DNA of 64,000 nt from an uncultured Eubacteriales bacterium (lineage in GTDB: Bacteria; Bacillota; Clostridia; Oscillospirales; CAG-272): NCBI GenBank assembly GCA_934525675.1, contig CAKSZH010000006.1:1-64000 (forward strand), read 5' to 3'. Position numbers and translations under genes: made by a program. A model generated the notes under the pieces. The model searched no databases. It was given only the letters and a program-made list of their open reading frames with translations, and had not been told where the DNA came from. This document shows positions 9,932-18,121 of this stretch, piece after piece (positions within the stretch are counted from its first letter, which is position 1; the number at the start of each line of letters is the position of its first letter).

Positions 9932-10579
9932 TTATTTTTTCTCTTCCTTCGCTTCGGGCTGGGCTTGCATTGCCTTCGCGGCAGCGAGGATCGCATCCAC
10001 ACAGCCTTCGGTTCCGATGCTGCCCGCATCAAGAAGCATCATGTAGGATGACGCACCGCCCCACTTTTTCCCCGTATAATTGGCGTAGTACCCCGCGCGC
10101 ACGCGGTCGGTCTTGCGGATGAGCTTTTCTGCCTGCTTAGCGTCCAGCCCGTACAGCCTTTCCGCCCGGGCAAGCCGATGTTCCATGTCTCCCCGGATGA
10201 ACACGGTGAGCAGATTCTCCCTTCCGTGCAGGATGTCGTCCGCACAGCGCCCGACAATGACGCAATTTCCCTCTTCCCCATACCGTCTGACCAGATCAAA
10301 CTGGGTATTCGCCACCTTCATGCCGATCGGCAAAGACAGAGAGGGATCCCCTGCGTACAGCCCGGAGCCGTACTGATAGCCGAACATGGACGCATAGGAG
10401 ACCGGCTTTTCGTTGTGGGATTCCACCGCATCAACGCTGATGTTGAGAATATCCGCTGTGTGGTCAATGATTTGTTTGTCGTAGTATGTAAATCCCAAAC
10501 GTTCCGCCACCATTTTGGCGATCTCCGCGCCGCCGGTGCAGAACTCTCTTCCAATCGTGATTACCATCGGTTTCTTCAT
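9932..10579 (-). CDS. Cytidylate kinase-like family protein
   Basis: 215 residues of the AAA_33/cytidylate-kinase-like family (nucleotide-binding P-loop NTPases of uncertain substrate, distinct from Cmk). The N-terminus MVITIGREFCTGGAEIAKMVAERLGFTYYD follows the family layout (ITIxREYGSGGxEIAxxLAxxLG), then NCVIVGRCAD, VFIRGDMEHR and RAGYY. The usual GS before GG is CT here. ATG at 10579 is preceded by GGAGG; an upstream TTG would add two residues. It has its own promoter at 10672-10700. Confidence 0.88.
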   Translation of the reverse strand: MKKPMVITIGREFCTGGAEIAKMVAERLGFTYYDKQIIDHTADILNISVDAVESHNEKPVSYASMFGYQYGSGLYAGDPSLSLPIGMKVANTQFDLVRRYGEEGNCVIVGRCADDILHGRENLLTVFIRGDMEHRLARAERLYGLDAKQAEKLIRKTDRVRAGYYANYTGKKWGGASSYMMLLDAGSIGTEGCVDAILAAAKAMQAQPEAKEEKK

Positions 10580-10671
10580 ATGCAACCTCCCCTGAGATGC
10601 GCAGAATATCTCCGGCAGAATGGACGCTGCCGTTCTGCCATCTGATTCCGTTTCTGCATTTCCCTACTCTT

Positions 10672-10700
10672 ATTTTAGCGCTTTTTTGTTGAAATTGCAA
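10672..10700 (-). promoter_or_regulatory. Sigma-A promoter for the cytidylate-kinase-like gene
   Basis: Minus-strand TTGCAA (10700-10695), 17-nt spacer, TAAAAT (10677-10672), in an AT-rich block about 90 nt before the start. Confidence 0.8.
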
Positions 10701-10755
10701 CAGATTTTCGAAAATATTCATAATAATTTATGCGAAACGGCAAGTGAAAGTCAAT

Positions 10756-10790
10756 ACAACGGCGTTCCCTTTTCATGGGAACGCCGTTGT
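10756..10790 (-). terminator. Hairpin at the end of the V-ATPase operon
   Basis: Perfect 14-bp stem ACAACGGCGTTCCC / GGGAACGCCGTTGT with a 7-nt loop, 35 nt beyond the atpD stop. The T-tract on the minus strand is weak (TATTGACTTT), so its direction of action is uncertain. Confidence 0.65.
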
Positions 10791-10824
10791 TCTCTTTGAT
10801 AAATCTTCGGTTTTCGGGGAATCT

Positions 10825-11553
10825 TCACGAAGGGTCCGACCAAGCTCCGTTCGTTTTTCCGGCACTTCCGGCCTCCTCCGCTTCCGCCTCGTCATCCTCA
10901 CTGCGACGCTCGTGCATCTGCGCCTCCAGCATCATGTCCTTGACCTTCATGAGTCGCGTCGTATTGCCGCGCTCGTTTTCATCCAGCTTCATCTTGATGG
11001 ACTTCATCGCCGTAAGATACTGGGGCATCATGATGTATTCCAGCGCATTGACACGGCGGCGGGTGCGTTCGATCTCTTCCGCGAGAAGCTGAGCGGTCTT
11101 TTCCAGCTCCGCAAGCCGCGTCAGATCGCCGAGCATCCCGGACAGATCGCGGAGAGACGCGTCCAGCTCGCCCGACGTAAAGGCAAGTCCGTAGTTATAG
11201 CTGTCCGAACCGCCCTCGCCGTAGATCTCCATGTGGTACACCGGAACGATGACAGACATGATGTTCTGATAGGTCACGTCGAGCTTGCCCTCTTTTTTGG
11301 GGAGGATCAGCGCTTCCTCCAGCATTTTGGGACTGGACACGGCGCTTGCCACGGACAGGCTTCCGTAAACGCCCGAAAGCGTTTTTTCCACGCGGCGGCG
11401 AAGCTCCTTATCCTCTCTCACGACGTCGAGAAACCGCTTCATCAGCTCGTCGCGTTTATCCTTGAGCAGTTTATGTCCCCGGCGCGCAGTCGCATACTTG
11501 GTCTGGAGCTTTTTCAGCTCCATCCGCGTCGGGTTCACTCTGATTTCTGCCAT
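10825..11553 (-). CDS. atpD: V-type ATPase subunit D (central rotor stalk)
   Basis: 242 residues, mostly helical, matching the V/A-ATPase D subunit that forms the rotating shaft inside the A3B3 head. Signature N-terminus VNPTRMELKKLQTKYATARRGHKLLKDKRDELM and the C-terminal RRRVNALEYIMMPQ. Last gene of the operon; the 270-bp gap after atpB is filled with repeats rather than a gene. GAGGAGG precedes the ATG. The acidic C-terminal tail (EDDEAEAEEAG) is lineage-variable. Confidence 0.96.
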   Translation of the reverse strand: MAEIRVNPTRMELKKLQTKYATARRGHKLLKDKRDELMKRFLDVVREDKELRRRVEKTLSGVYGSLSVASAVSSPKMLEEALILPKKEGKLDVTYQNIMSVIVPVYHMEIYGEGGSDSYNYGLAFTSGELDASLRDLSGMLGDLTRLAELEKTAQLLAEEIERTRRRVNALEYIMMPQYLTAMKSIKMKLDENERGNTTRLMKVKDMMLEAQMHERRSEDDEAEAEEAGSAGKTNGAWSDPS

Positions 11554-11575
11554 ACTTCCTCCTCTCGCAGGTGCC

Positions 11576-11820
11576 GCCGGGCGGTTCCTGCGGAATTTTC
11601 AAACAGTGCCTACTGCCGGGCGGTTCCTGCGGAATTTTCAAACAGTGCCTACTGCCGGGCGGTTCCGGTGGTATTTTCAAACAGGCCCTCTCGTGGGGCG
11701 GTTCCGCAGACGTTTTCATAACCTGCTTTACCGGCTGTCCCGCAGGACGCTTCCGGGAAGCTGCCCCCAAAGCAGCTCTCACAGGGCGGTCCCGCAGACA
11801 TTTCTGCAGGCTGTTTTGCC
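11576..11820. repeat. 39-bp tandem repeat between atpB and atpD
   Basis: Units start at 11576, 11615 and 11654; the first two are identical over the full 39 bp and the third diverges after GCCGGGCGGTTCC. At least three more decayed units follow to about 11820, each with a GGCGGTTCCG-like head. It lies inside the V-ATPase operon, so it is transcribed into the mRNA. Confidence 0.9.
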
Positions 11821-11824
11821 GGCT

Positions 11825-13204
11825 TTATTCCGCGTCCTTTGGCCAATACTTCTCGATCAGCGCGGGCTTGATACGCTTCATCTCGGACTTCGGCAGGATC
11901 GAAAGCAGCTTCCAGCCGAGGTCAAGCGTTTCCTCAATCGAACGGTTTTCATAGAACCCCTGATTGATATACTGCTCCTCAAATGCGTCCGCAAACTTTG
12001 CGTACAGCCGGTCGATCGGCGTCAGCGCCGCCTCGCCGAGGACGACCATCAGTTCCTTGGCTTCCTTGCCTCTTGCGTAAGAGGAGAACAGCTGGTTCAT
12101 GGTGTTCGCGTGGTCCTCGCGCGTCTTGCCGACGCCGATGCCCTTGTCCTTGAGTCGGGACAGGGACGGAAGCACGTCCACAGGCGGCAAGTAACCCTTG
12201 CGGTACATTTCGCGCGACAGGATGATCTGTCCCTCGGTGATATATCCCGTCAGGTCGGGGATCGGGTGGGTCTTGTCGTCCTCGGGCATGGTCAGGATCG
12301 GGATCATGGTGATGGAACCGGTCGAGCCCATCTTTCTGCCCGCACGTTCGTACATGGTCGCAAGGTCGGTGTAAAGATAACCGGGGTATCCGCGTCTGCC
12401 GGGGACTTCCTTGCGCGCGGCGGACACCTCACGAAGCGCCTCCGCGTAGTTGGTAATGTCGGTCATGATGACCAGCACGTGCATATTGAGGTCGAACGCC
12501 AGATATTCCGCGGCGGTCAGCGCCATACGCGGTGTGGAGATACGCTCGATCGCCGCATCGGATGCAAGGTTGATGAAGAGCACGGTACGGTCGATCGCGC
12601 CGGTCTTTTTGAAGTCGGAGATGAAGAAATCCGCTTCCTCAAAGGTGATACCGACCGCGGCAAACACCACGGCAAACTTCTCGTCGGTGCCTCTCACCTT
12701 CGCCTGACGTGCGATCTGCGCGGCGAGGTTTGCGTGGGGCAAACCGGAGCCTGAGAAAATCGGCAGCTTCTGACCTCTTACCAGCGTATTCAGCCCGTCG
12801 ATGGTCGAAATACCGGTCTGGATAAATTCGGACGGATAGTATCTTGCCGCCGGGTTGATCGGCGTGCCGTTGATGTCCAGCGACTTTTCGGGAATCAGCC
12901 GCGCACCGCCGTCAATCGCCTCGCCCATCCCGTTGAACACGCGACCGAGCATATTGGGGGACACGGGCAGCTCCACGCCGTGACCCTTGAAGCGCACCTT
13001 GCTGTTCGCAAGGTTGAGTCCTGCGGCGGACTCAAACAGCTGCACCAGCACGTTGGAGCCGTTGATTTCAAGGACTCTGCAACGGCGGGTCTCGCCGTTC
13101 GGCAGTTCGATCTCGCCGAGCTCGTCGTACTTGACGCCGTCCACCTTCTTGATGAGCATCAGAGGGCCGGCGACTTCTTCGATGGTTCTGTATTCCTTTA
13201 CCAT
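11825..13204 (-). CDS. atpB: V-type ATPase subunit B (non-catalytic head subunit)
   Basis: 459 residues. Forms the A3B3 hexamer with subunit A. No P-loop, as expected: the corresponding place reads [17 protein letters not shown]. It keeps the B-subunit signatures [29 protein letters not shown] and [20 protein letters not shown]. Length is typical. The start is 14 nt after the atpA stop with GGGAGGT upstream. Confidence 0.97.
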   Translation of the reverse strand: MVKEYRTIEEVAGPLMLIKKVDGVKYDELGEIELPNGETRRCRVLEINGSNVLVQLFESAAGLNLANSKVRFKGHGVELPVSPNMLGRVFNGMGEAIDGGARLIPEKSLDINGTPINPAARYYPSEFIQTGISTIDGLNTLVRGQKLPIFSGSGLPHANLAAQIARQAKVRGTDEKFAVVFAAVGITFEEADFFISDFKKTGAIDRTVLFINLASDAAIERISTPRMALTAAEYLAFDLNMHVLVIMTDITNYAEALREVSAARKEVPGRRGYPGYLYTDLATMYERAGRKMGSTGSITMIPILTMPEDDKTHPIPDLTGYITEGQIILSREMYRKGYLPPVDVLPSLSRLKDKGIGVGKTREDHANTMNQLFSSYARGKEAKELMVVLGEAALTPIDRLYAKFADAFEEQYINQGFYENRSIEETLDLGWKLLSILPKSEMKRIKPALIEKYWPKDAE

Positions 13205-13218
13205 GATCTCTACCTCCC

Positions 13219-14991
13219 TCAGTCCTCGCTCTTACGGGCGAGCAGTTGATTCAGTTCCTTGGAAATCTCTTCGTCGATTTCCGCGAACGCTTTTCTGTAA
13301 TCCTCGGTCTCCAGCGCCTTGGCACGTCCGATCTGCTCTCTGACGGGCAGGTCGGAAATCTCCTGGATGTCGGCGCCATCCGCGACTGCGCGGCGCGCCT
13401 TTTCCTCAAAGGAGTGGATGAGCTTCATGAGCGCCAGCTGTTTGTCAAGCGGGGTATACGCATCCACGGTACCGAACGCGTCCTGCTGCAAAAAGTCCTC
13501 GCGGATGGAGCGGGCAACCTCCATGGTCAGGCGGTCTTCGGGGGACAGCGCGTCCATACCGACCAGCTTGACGATTTCATCGAGGTTGGATTCCTGCTGA
13601 AGCACCTTCATGAAGTGCCCCGTCAGGTCGTTCCATTCCTTGCCGACCTGCTCGGTAAACCACGGAGCAAGGCGGTCGTGATAAAGCGAATAGGAGTTCA
13701 GCCAGTTGATTGCCGGGAAGTGGCGGCGGTACGCAAGGTTTGCGTCCAGTCCCCAGAACACCTTGACAATCCGCAGGGTCGCCTGCGTGACGGGCTCCGA
13801 AATATCGCCGCCCTGCGGGGAAACGGCGCCGATGGCGGAAAGCGAGCCGCCGCGGCGATCCGAGCCGAGGCAGATGACCTTGCCCGCGCGTTCATAGAAC
13901 TGTGCAAGGCGCGAGGTCAGGTATGCGGGATAGCCCTCTTCGCCGGGCATTTCCTCCAGTCTGCCGGACATTTCACGGAGCGCCTCCGCCCAACGGGAGG
14001 TGGAGTCCGCAATGACGGCAACGTTGTAACCCATGTCGCGGTAGTATTCCGCAATGGTGATACCCGTGTAAATGGACGCTTCGCGCGCCGCAACGGGCAT
14101 ATCCGACGTGTTTGCGATGAGCACGGTACGCTCCATCAGGGATTTGCCGGTCCGGGGGTCGGTCAGCTCGGGGAATTCCCGGAGAACGTCGGTCATCTCG
14201 TTTCCGCGTTCGCCGCAGCCGATGTACACCACGAGGTCCACGTCGGACCACTTGGCGAGCTGATGCTGCACGACGGTCTTACCGGAGCCGAACGGTCCCG
14301 GCACGCAGGCGGTACCGCCCTTGGCGATGGGGAACATGGCGTCGATCGTCCGCTGACCGGAGATCAGAGGCTCAAGGGGCGGCAGCTTCTCCGCATAGGG
14401 GCGGGAGACACGCACGGGCCATTTCTGCATGAGCGTGATGTCCTCAATGGTACCGTCCTCAAGGCGCAGCTTGCCGATGCGGTCGGTCACCCGATAGTCG
14501 CCAGAACGCAGCTCCAGAATGCTTCCCGACTTGCCGGGAGCGACCATGATCTTATGCGAAATGACCTCGGATTCCTGCACGGTTCCGAGTACGTCACCGG
14601 CAGACACCTTGTCGCCGAACTCCTTTGCTGATTCAAAGTGCCAGACGTGGTCGCGGTCCAGCGCGGGTTCGTCCACGCCCTTGATGAGGTTCGCGCCGTA
14701 CTTTTCCCGCATGGTTTCGAGCGGTCTCTGGATTCCGTCGTAAATACTGCGGATGAGACCGGGTCCCAGCTCCACGGAAAGCGGTGCGCCGGTGGAAACG
14801 ACCTTGTCGCCCCGCCCGATCCCGGCGGTCTCCTCGTAAACCTGGATGGATGCGCGGTCGCCGTGCATTTCGATGATCTCGCCGATCAGATGCTTTTCGC
14901 CGACGCGAACGACGTCAAACATATTGGCTTCGCGCATTCCCTCCGCAACAACGAGAGGACCCGAAACCTTGAGAATCTTTCCTTCTACCAT
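13219..14991 (-). CDS. atpA: V-type ATPase catalytic subunit A
   Basis: 590 residues, the nucleotide-hydrolysing subunit. Walker A GPFGSGKT is at 232-239; Walker B region is [13 protein letters not shown]; the non-homologous insert typical of V/A-type A subunits lies near 110-190. The signature PSVNW-type segment reads [14 protein letters not shown]. Length matches Ntp-type A subunits. Translated right before atpB. Confidence 0.97.
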   Translation of the reverse strand: MVEGKILKVSGPLVVAEGMREANMFDVVRVGEKHLIGEIIEMHGDRASIQVYEETAGIGRGDKVVSTGAPLSVELGPGLIRSIYDGIQRPLETMREKYGANLIKGVDEPALDRDHVWHFESAKEFGDKVSAGDVLGTVQESEVISHKIMVAPGKSGSILELRSGDYRVTDRIGKLRLEDGTIEDITLMQKWPVRVSRPYAEKLPPLEPLISGQRTIDAMFPIAKGGTACVPGPFGSGKTVVQHQLAKWSDVDLVVYIGCGERGNEMTDVLREFPELTDPRTGKSLMERTVLIANTSDMPVAAREASIYTGITIAEYYRDMGYNVAVIADSTSRWAEALREMSGRLEEMPGEEGYPAYLTSRLAQFYERAGKVICLGSDRRGGSLSAIGAVSPQGGDISEPVTQATLRIVKVFWGLDANLAYRRHFPAINWLNSYSLYHDRLAPWFTEQVGKEWNDLTGHFMKVLQQESNLDEIVKLVGMDALSPEDRLTMEVARSIREDFLQQDAFGTVDAYTPLDKQLALMKLIHSFEEKARRAVADGADIQEISDLPVREQIGRAKALETEDYRKAFAEIDEEISKELNQLLARKSED

Positions 14992-15038
14992 ATCCGTGCC
15001 TTTCTTTCAATCATTCTTCCCGATGGGAACCCGGAAGA

Positions 15039-15356
15039 TCAGTCCTTCAGAATATCCGCGCCGACCGCGCGTTCCACCGCGGTCTTGATGCTTGCCATAC
15101 CGTATCCGGTCGAGCCGGCTCTGCCCGGAATGGCGATGATCGCCGGCATCGGCTGATCCTTGTATTTTGCCACGTCCTCTTCCATCGCGGCGGCGTAGTT
15201 TTCCACAAGGAAGATAACAGCGACCGAAGGATCCTTAGCAAGCCGGTGCAATTCCCGCCGCGCCTCTTCCACGTCCGCCGCTTCCCTGACGGAAAAGCCG
15301 AGCGCCATAAAGCCGAGCACACTGTCTCTCTCTCCGATCATTGCGATTTTATACAT
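15039..15356 (-). CDS. atpF: V-type ATPase subunit F
   Basis: 105 residues, small Rossmann-like regulatory stalk subunit that binds subunit D. Starts MYKIAMIGERDSVLGFMALG, the standard F-subunit N-terminus, and contains VAVIFLVENYA and PAIIAIPGRAG. Its start overlaps the end of the C-subunit gene by 8 nt, indicating coupling. Confidence 0.95.
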   Translation of the reverse strand: MYKIAMIGERDSVLGFMALGFSVREAADVEEARRELHRLAKDPSVAVIFLVENYAAAMEEDVAKYKDQPMPAIIAIPGRAGSTGYGMASIKTAVERAVGADILKD

Positions 15357-16437
15357 AGGACGTCCTCACTCTCTCCCGGAGAACATCGGGAGCAAGTCCC
15401 GCGTCCTTGCCGGCAAGGATGATCCGCACGTTTTTGACGGCGTATTCCATCCCGTACAGGTAACCGATCGCCACCTCGTAGCCGAACGGAACCATCTTTG
15501 CTTTTCTCACGCATTCCATGAATTCGTTGTCCGACGCACATTCGATCTCCGCAAGCGTGCCGTTGCCCGACTGAATCCGCTTCGCAAACGGCGCGTACGC
15601 CCCGTAGGTCAGTGCCTCCACGAATTTGGTCTCCCCTTCGCCATAGAGGCGGAAGATCTCTTCAAGCGAAACCGTTCCGCCGGGGAGGAGCGCGTCATGG
15701 AGAAGTGCTTCTCCCACGCGTCCGCCGCCCATACGGAGAATCCGGATGGCGATCATGAAATTGGTCAGATCGATCTTGGTTTTCACCAGCCGGATGGCAT
15801 ATTCCGACCTGCCTGTAAGCACGAATTCAAGCATATCTTCATAGCAGGCGCGATCAAGAATCAGGTCGATCTTCTGGGGATTCAGCGTTTTGGCATATGC
15901 CTCCGCCGCCTCGCCCGCCGCCTTTGCCATGTGTGTGGGCAGAAGCGACCAATCCTTGGTTTCGGGCATTTTCGCAACCGCTTCCGGAGGAACCGTGCCG
16001 ATTCCGAACATCATGTCCATGGGGTCGATCCCACGGGTGAACGCCTTCAGCGCCGCCTTGATATTGTTGCAGTCGTAAGGATACTGCATAAACCGGAACA
16101 CTTCGGGCTCCGGCACCATGCCGAGCACCGTCCGGTATGCGCCCTCAAGCACCGCGTCAAGCGTCGCCTCGCGGTCAGTAGAACCGTCCTCGCGGCGCAC
16201 GGGCACAAACCCGCAATCGCCGATTGCCGAAAGCACGTCCGACGCATTTTTCATTTCCAGTAACCGCTCCAGCCGCTCTCCCGTCACCATGGAGTTTTCC
16301 ATGGAACGGATGCGTGCGGAAGCATACAGGAACCGGGTGTCCCTGGTCATCGACGCGGTCGCGTTTTTGCTCGTGCCGATGACGGGTTCTTCCATTCCGA
16401 TCCCCGTATTTGTAACTTCAGTCGCTGATGCTGTCAT
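15349..16437 (-). CDS. atpC: V-type ATPase subunit C
   Basis: Up to 362 residues; the funnel-shaped subunit connecting the rotor shaft to the membrane ring. The family N-terminus (FLYASARIRSMEN) starts only at about residue 35, so the annotated start at 16437 gives a ~29-residue extension. An alternative ATG at 16350 would give a 333-residue protein of more usual size but has no clear ribosome-binding site; ATG at 16395 has GGGGAT upstream. The start is therefore uncertain. The body is helical with the expected YPYDCNNIKAALKA motif. Confidence 0.88.
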   Translation of the reverse strand: MTASATEVTNTGIGMEEPVIGTSKNATASMTRDTRFLYASARIRSMENSMVTGERLERLLEMKNASDVLSAIGDCGFVPVRREDGSTDREATLDAVLEGAYRTVLGMVPEPEVFRFMQYPYDCNNIKAALKAFTRGIDPMDMMFGIGTVPPEAVAKMPETKDWSLLPTHMAKAAGEAAEAYAKTLNPQKIDLILDRACYEDMLEFVLTGRSEYAIRLVKTKIDLTNFMIAIRILRMGGGRVGEALLHDALLPGGTVSLEEIFRLYGEGETKFVEALTYGAYAPFAKRIQSGNGTLAEIECASDNEFMECVRKAKMVPFGYEVAIGYLYGMEYAVKNVRIILAGKDAGLAPDVLRERVRTSYV

Positions 16438-16645
16438 CCGCCATTCTCACTTTCCAGAGTATCTTTTTTGCCGCCGGCACCCGCAAAGCGGGAGCATGAC
16501 ATCCTGCGGCAGGTTACCGTTCATTTCTCCGGCAAATCCGGAGTGCTGCCCGGCGGCTTCCGGATTTCGCATTCCCCGGTTTTCGCGGACTGCCGATATC
16601 CGCGGCACAGTGCCGCGACAAGCCGTCGGCTTTCCCCGCGTGCCG
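16438..16645. other. 208-bp intra-operon spacer between atpE and atpC
   Basis: GC-rich, full of CCGGC/GCCGG words and short hairpins (for example TCCGGCAAATCCGGA). No gene is supported. Like the other gaps in this operon it looks like decayed repeat sequence. Confidence 0.5.
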
Positions 16646-17323
16646 TCAGTCAAACAGCATCCGGCTGACTTCCGCCTCCGTGCGCTCGCGCACATCGGCA
16701 AACACCACTTCAAAGGAGCAGTTGGTTTCCACGTCGCCGTACTTCAGAATCAGCCCGCCGTCGATGTGCGCGGTATCCGACGACAGGACCAGCTTGTCAA
16801 GCACCCCTGTCTCCACCTTGCCGACGACCGCGCGGCGCACACCGGCAAGAAGCTTCTCGCCATATGCATCCCGGTCGCGGGGGGTCAGAATCACTTCGTA
16901 CTTTTCCGGCTCCGCGGTAACTTCCTCGTCGCCGTAAAGCGCCAGATTCTGCTTGCGTTCCTCCCGGCAGGTCACCAGCGCGTCGGTCAGAAGACGGACG
17001 AGCAGAGCAAGGTAGTCCTCCTCCGGAAGCGATTTCAGTTCCGCATACGCCGCGGCGTAGGTTTCATCAATCATATCCGCGCGGGCGGCAAGCAGAATAT
17101 TCCTTTTATCCATTGTCACACCGGACTTGGCGCGCGCGGTGATCCGCTCTCCCTCTCGCCTTGCATCCTCCCGGAGCTGTTCCGTAAGCGCTTCGGCGCG
17201 CGCGGCATACTGTGCACGGATCGCGTCGCACTTTGCCTGCGCTTCCGCAACGATACGCTCCGCATCCGCCTGTGCTTCGGAGAGGATCTTTCCGGTGATC
17301 TTTTCAAGACCCGTTACTGCCAT
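16646..17323 (-). CDS. atpE: V-type ATPase subunit E (peripheral stalk)
   Basis: 225 residues. N-terminal half is a long Ala/Glu/Arg-rich helix (ITGKILSEAQADAERIVAEA) that pairs with subunit G/H to make the outer stalk; the C-terminal half is globular with HIDGGLILKYGDVETNCSFE, a family signature. It starts 3 nt after the K-subunit stop (TGATCTATG), so translation is coupled. Confidence 0.94.
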   Translation of the reverse strand: MAVTGLEKITGKILSEAQADAERIVAEAQAKCDAIRAQYAARAEALTEQLREDARREGERITARAKSGVTMDKRNILLAARADMIDETYAAAYAELKSLPEEDYLALLVRLLTDALVTCREERKQNLALYGDEEVTAEPEKYEVILTPRDRDAYGEKLLAGVRRAVVGKVETGVLDKLVLSSDTAHIDGGLILKYGDVETNCSFEVVFADVRERTEAEVSRMLFD

Positions 17324-17326
17324 AGA

Positions 17327-17821
17327 TCAGACCTTTGCAAAAACGACCATCAGAAGCGAAACCAGAACCGCGAAGATCGCGTAGGTTTCGACCAGTGCGG
17401 CAGAGGTGATTGCCTTACCGACTTCATCGGGGCGCTTTGCGATCAGCGAAATGCCGGATGCGGCAACCTTGCCCTGCTTGATGCCGGAATACAGACCGAC
17501 GATCGCGATCGGGAGCGCTGCCATGAGGAAGTATGCGCCCTGCGAGGTGGTCAGGTTGACTGCGTCTCCGCCCATGATGCCCGTCTTGATGAGGATCATG
17601 AAGGACACGATCAGACCGTAAATGCCCTGTGTACCCGGAAGCGCTTCCAGAATCAGCGCCTTACCGAACTTGGACGGGTCTTCGGTCAGAAGACCGGAGG
17701 TTGCTTCACCGACGATGCTGACGCCCTTTGCAGAGCCCATGCCGGCAAGGATCGCCGACAGCGCGGCGCCGAGAATTGCGAGGTTTGTTCCGCTGAAAAT
17801 CATGTCGATTAAGGTGTTCAT
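17327..17821 (-). CDS. atpK: V-type ATPase membrane-ring subunit K, sodium-type signature
   Basis: 164 residues, a duplicated hairpin with four membrane helices that forms the rotor ring. The ion-binding carboxylate is Glu145 in ALVETYAIF. The motif LPGTQGIYG places Leu61, Thr64 and Gln65 at the same numbers as the sodium ligands reported for E. hirae NtpK, and Gln116 lies 29 residues before Glu145, the same spacing as Gln110-Glu139 there. Sodium translocation is therefore a well-founded inference. The frame extends upstream to 18064, but ATG at 17821 with AAAGGAG is the natural start. Confidence 0.96.
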   Translation of the reverse strand: MNTLIDMIFSGTNLAILGAALSAILAGMGSAKGVSIVGEATSGLLTEDPSKFGKALILEALPGTQGIYGLIVSFMILIKTGIMGGDAVNLTTSQGAYFLMAALPIAIVGLYSGIKQGKVAASGISLIAKRPDEVGKAITSAALVETYAIFAVLVSLLMVVFAKV

Positions 17822-17906
17822 GTCTGTTTCTCCTTTAAATTTTGATGCATCCGCGTCAGCACCGTGCCGGAGCTTGTCCGCACCCGGATGGTACCGACCG
17901 CCGGAG

Positions 17907-18121
17907 TCAATCCTTTGTTTGGTTCCTCCGCCCGCGCCGCAGAATTCTGCGCGCTTTGCGGAGCCATGCTTTGTAGATTCCCCCGCCTGCACCGCGTGTT
18001 TCCGCGCACTCTGAGGGAGCAGTTCCTGTCGATCCCAGCCGTTCGCGCGCGTTCCGCGCTTCACGGAGTCAGGCGACTGCGGTTTCTCCGCATTTGCCGC
18101 GTGTTCCGCACGCCCTGCGGA
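17907..18121. repeat. Degenerate ~55-bp repeats between atpI and atpK
   Basis: Four units of 50-57 bp follow each other, each opening with TCAATCCTTTGTT/CCATGCTTTGTAG/CAGTTCCTGTCGA-like sequence, containing a CCGCG...CCGCGC core and closing with GGAG or GGAT. A fifth related head runs into the 3' end of atpI. Located inside the operon. Confidence 0.6.
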
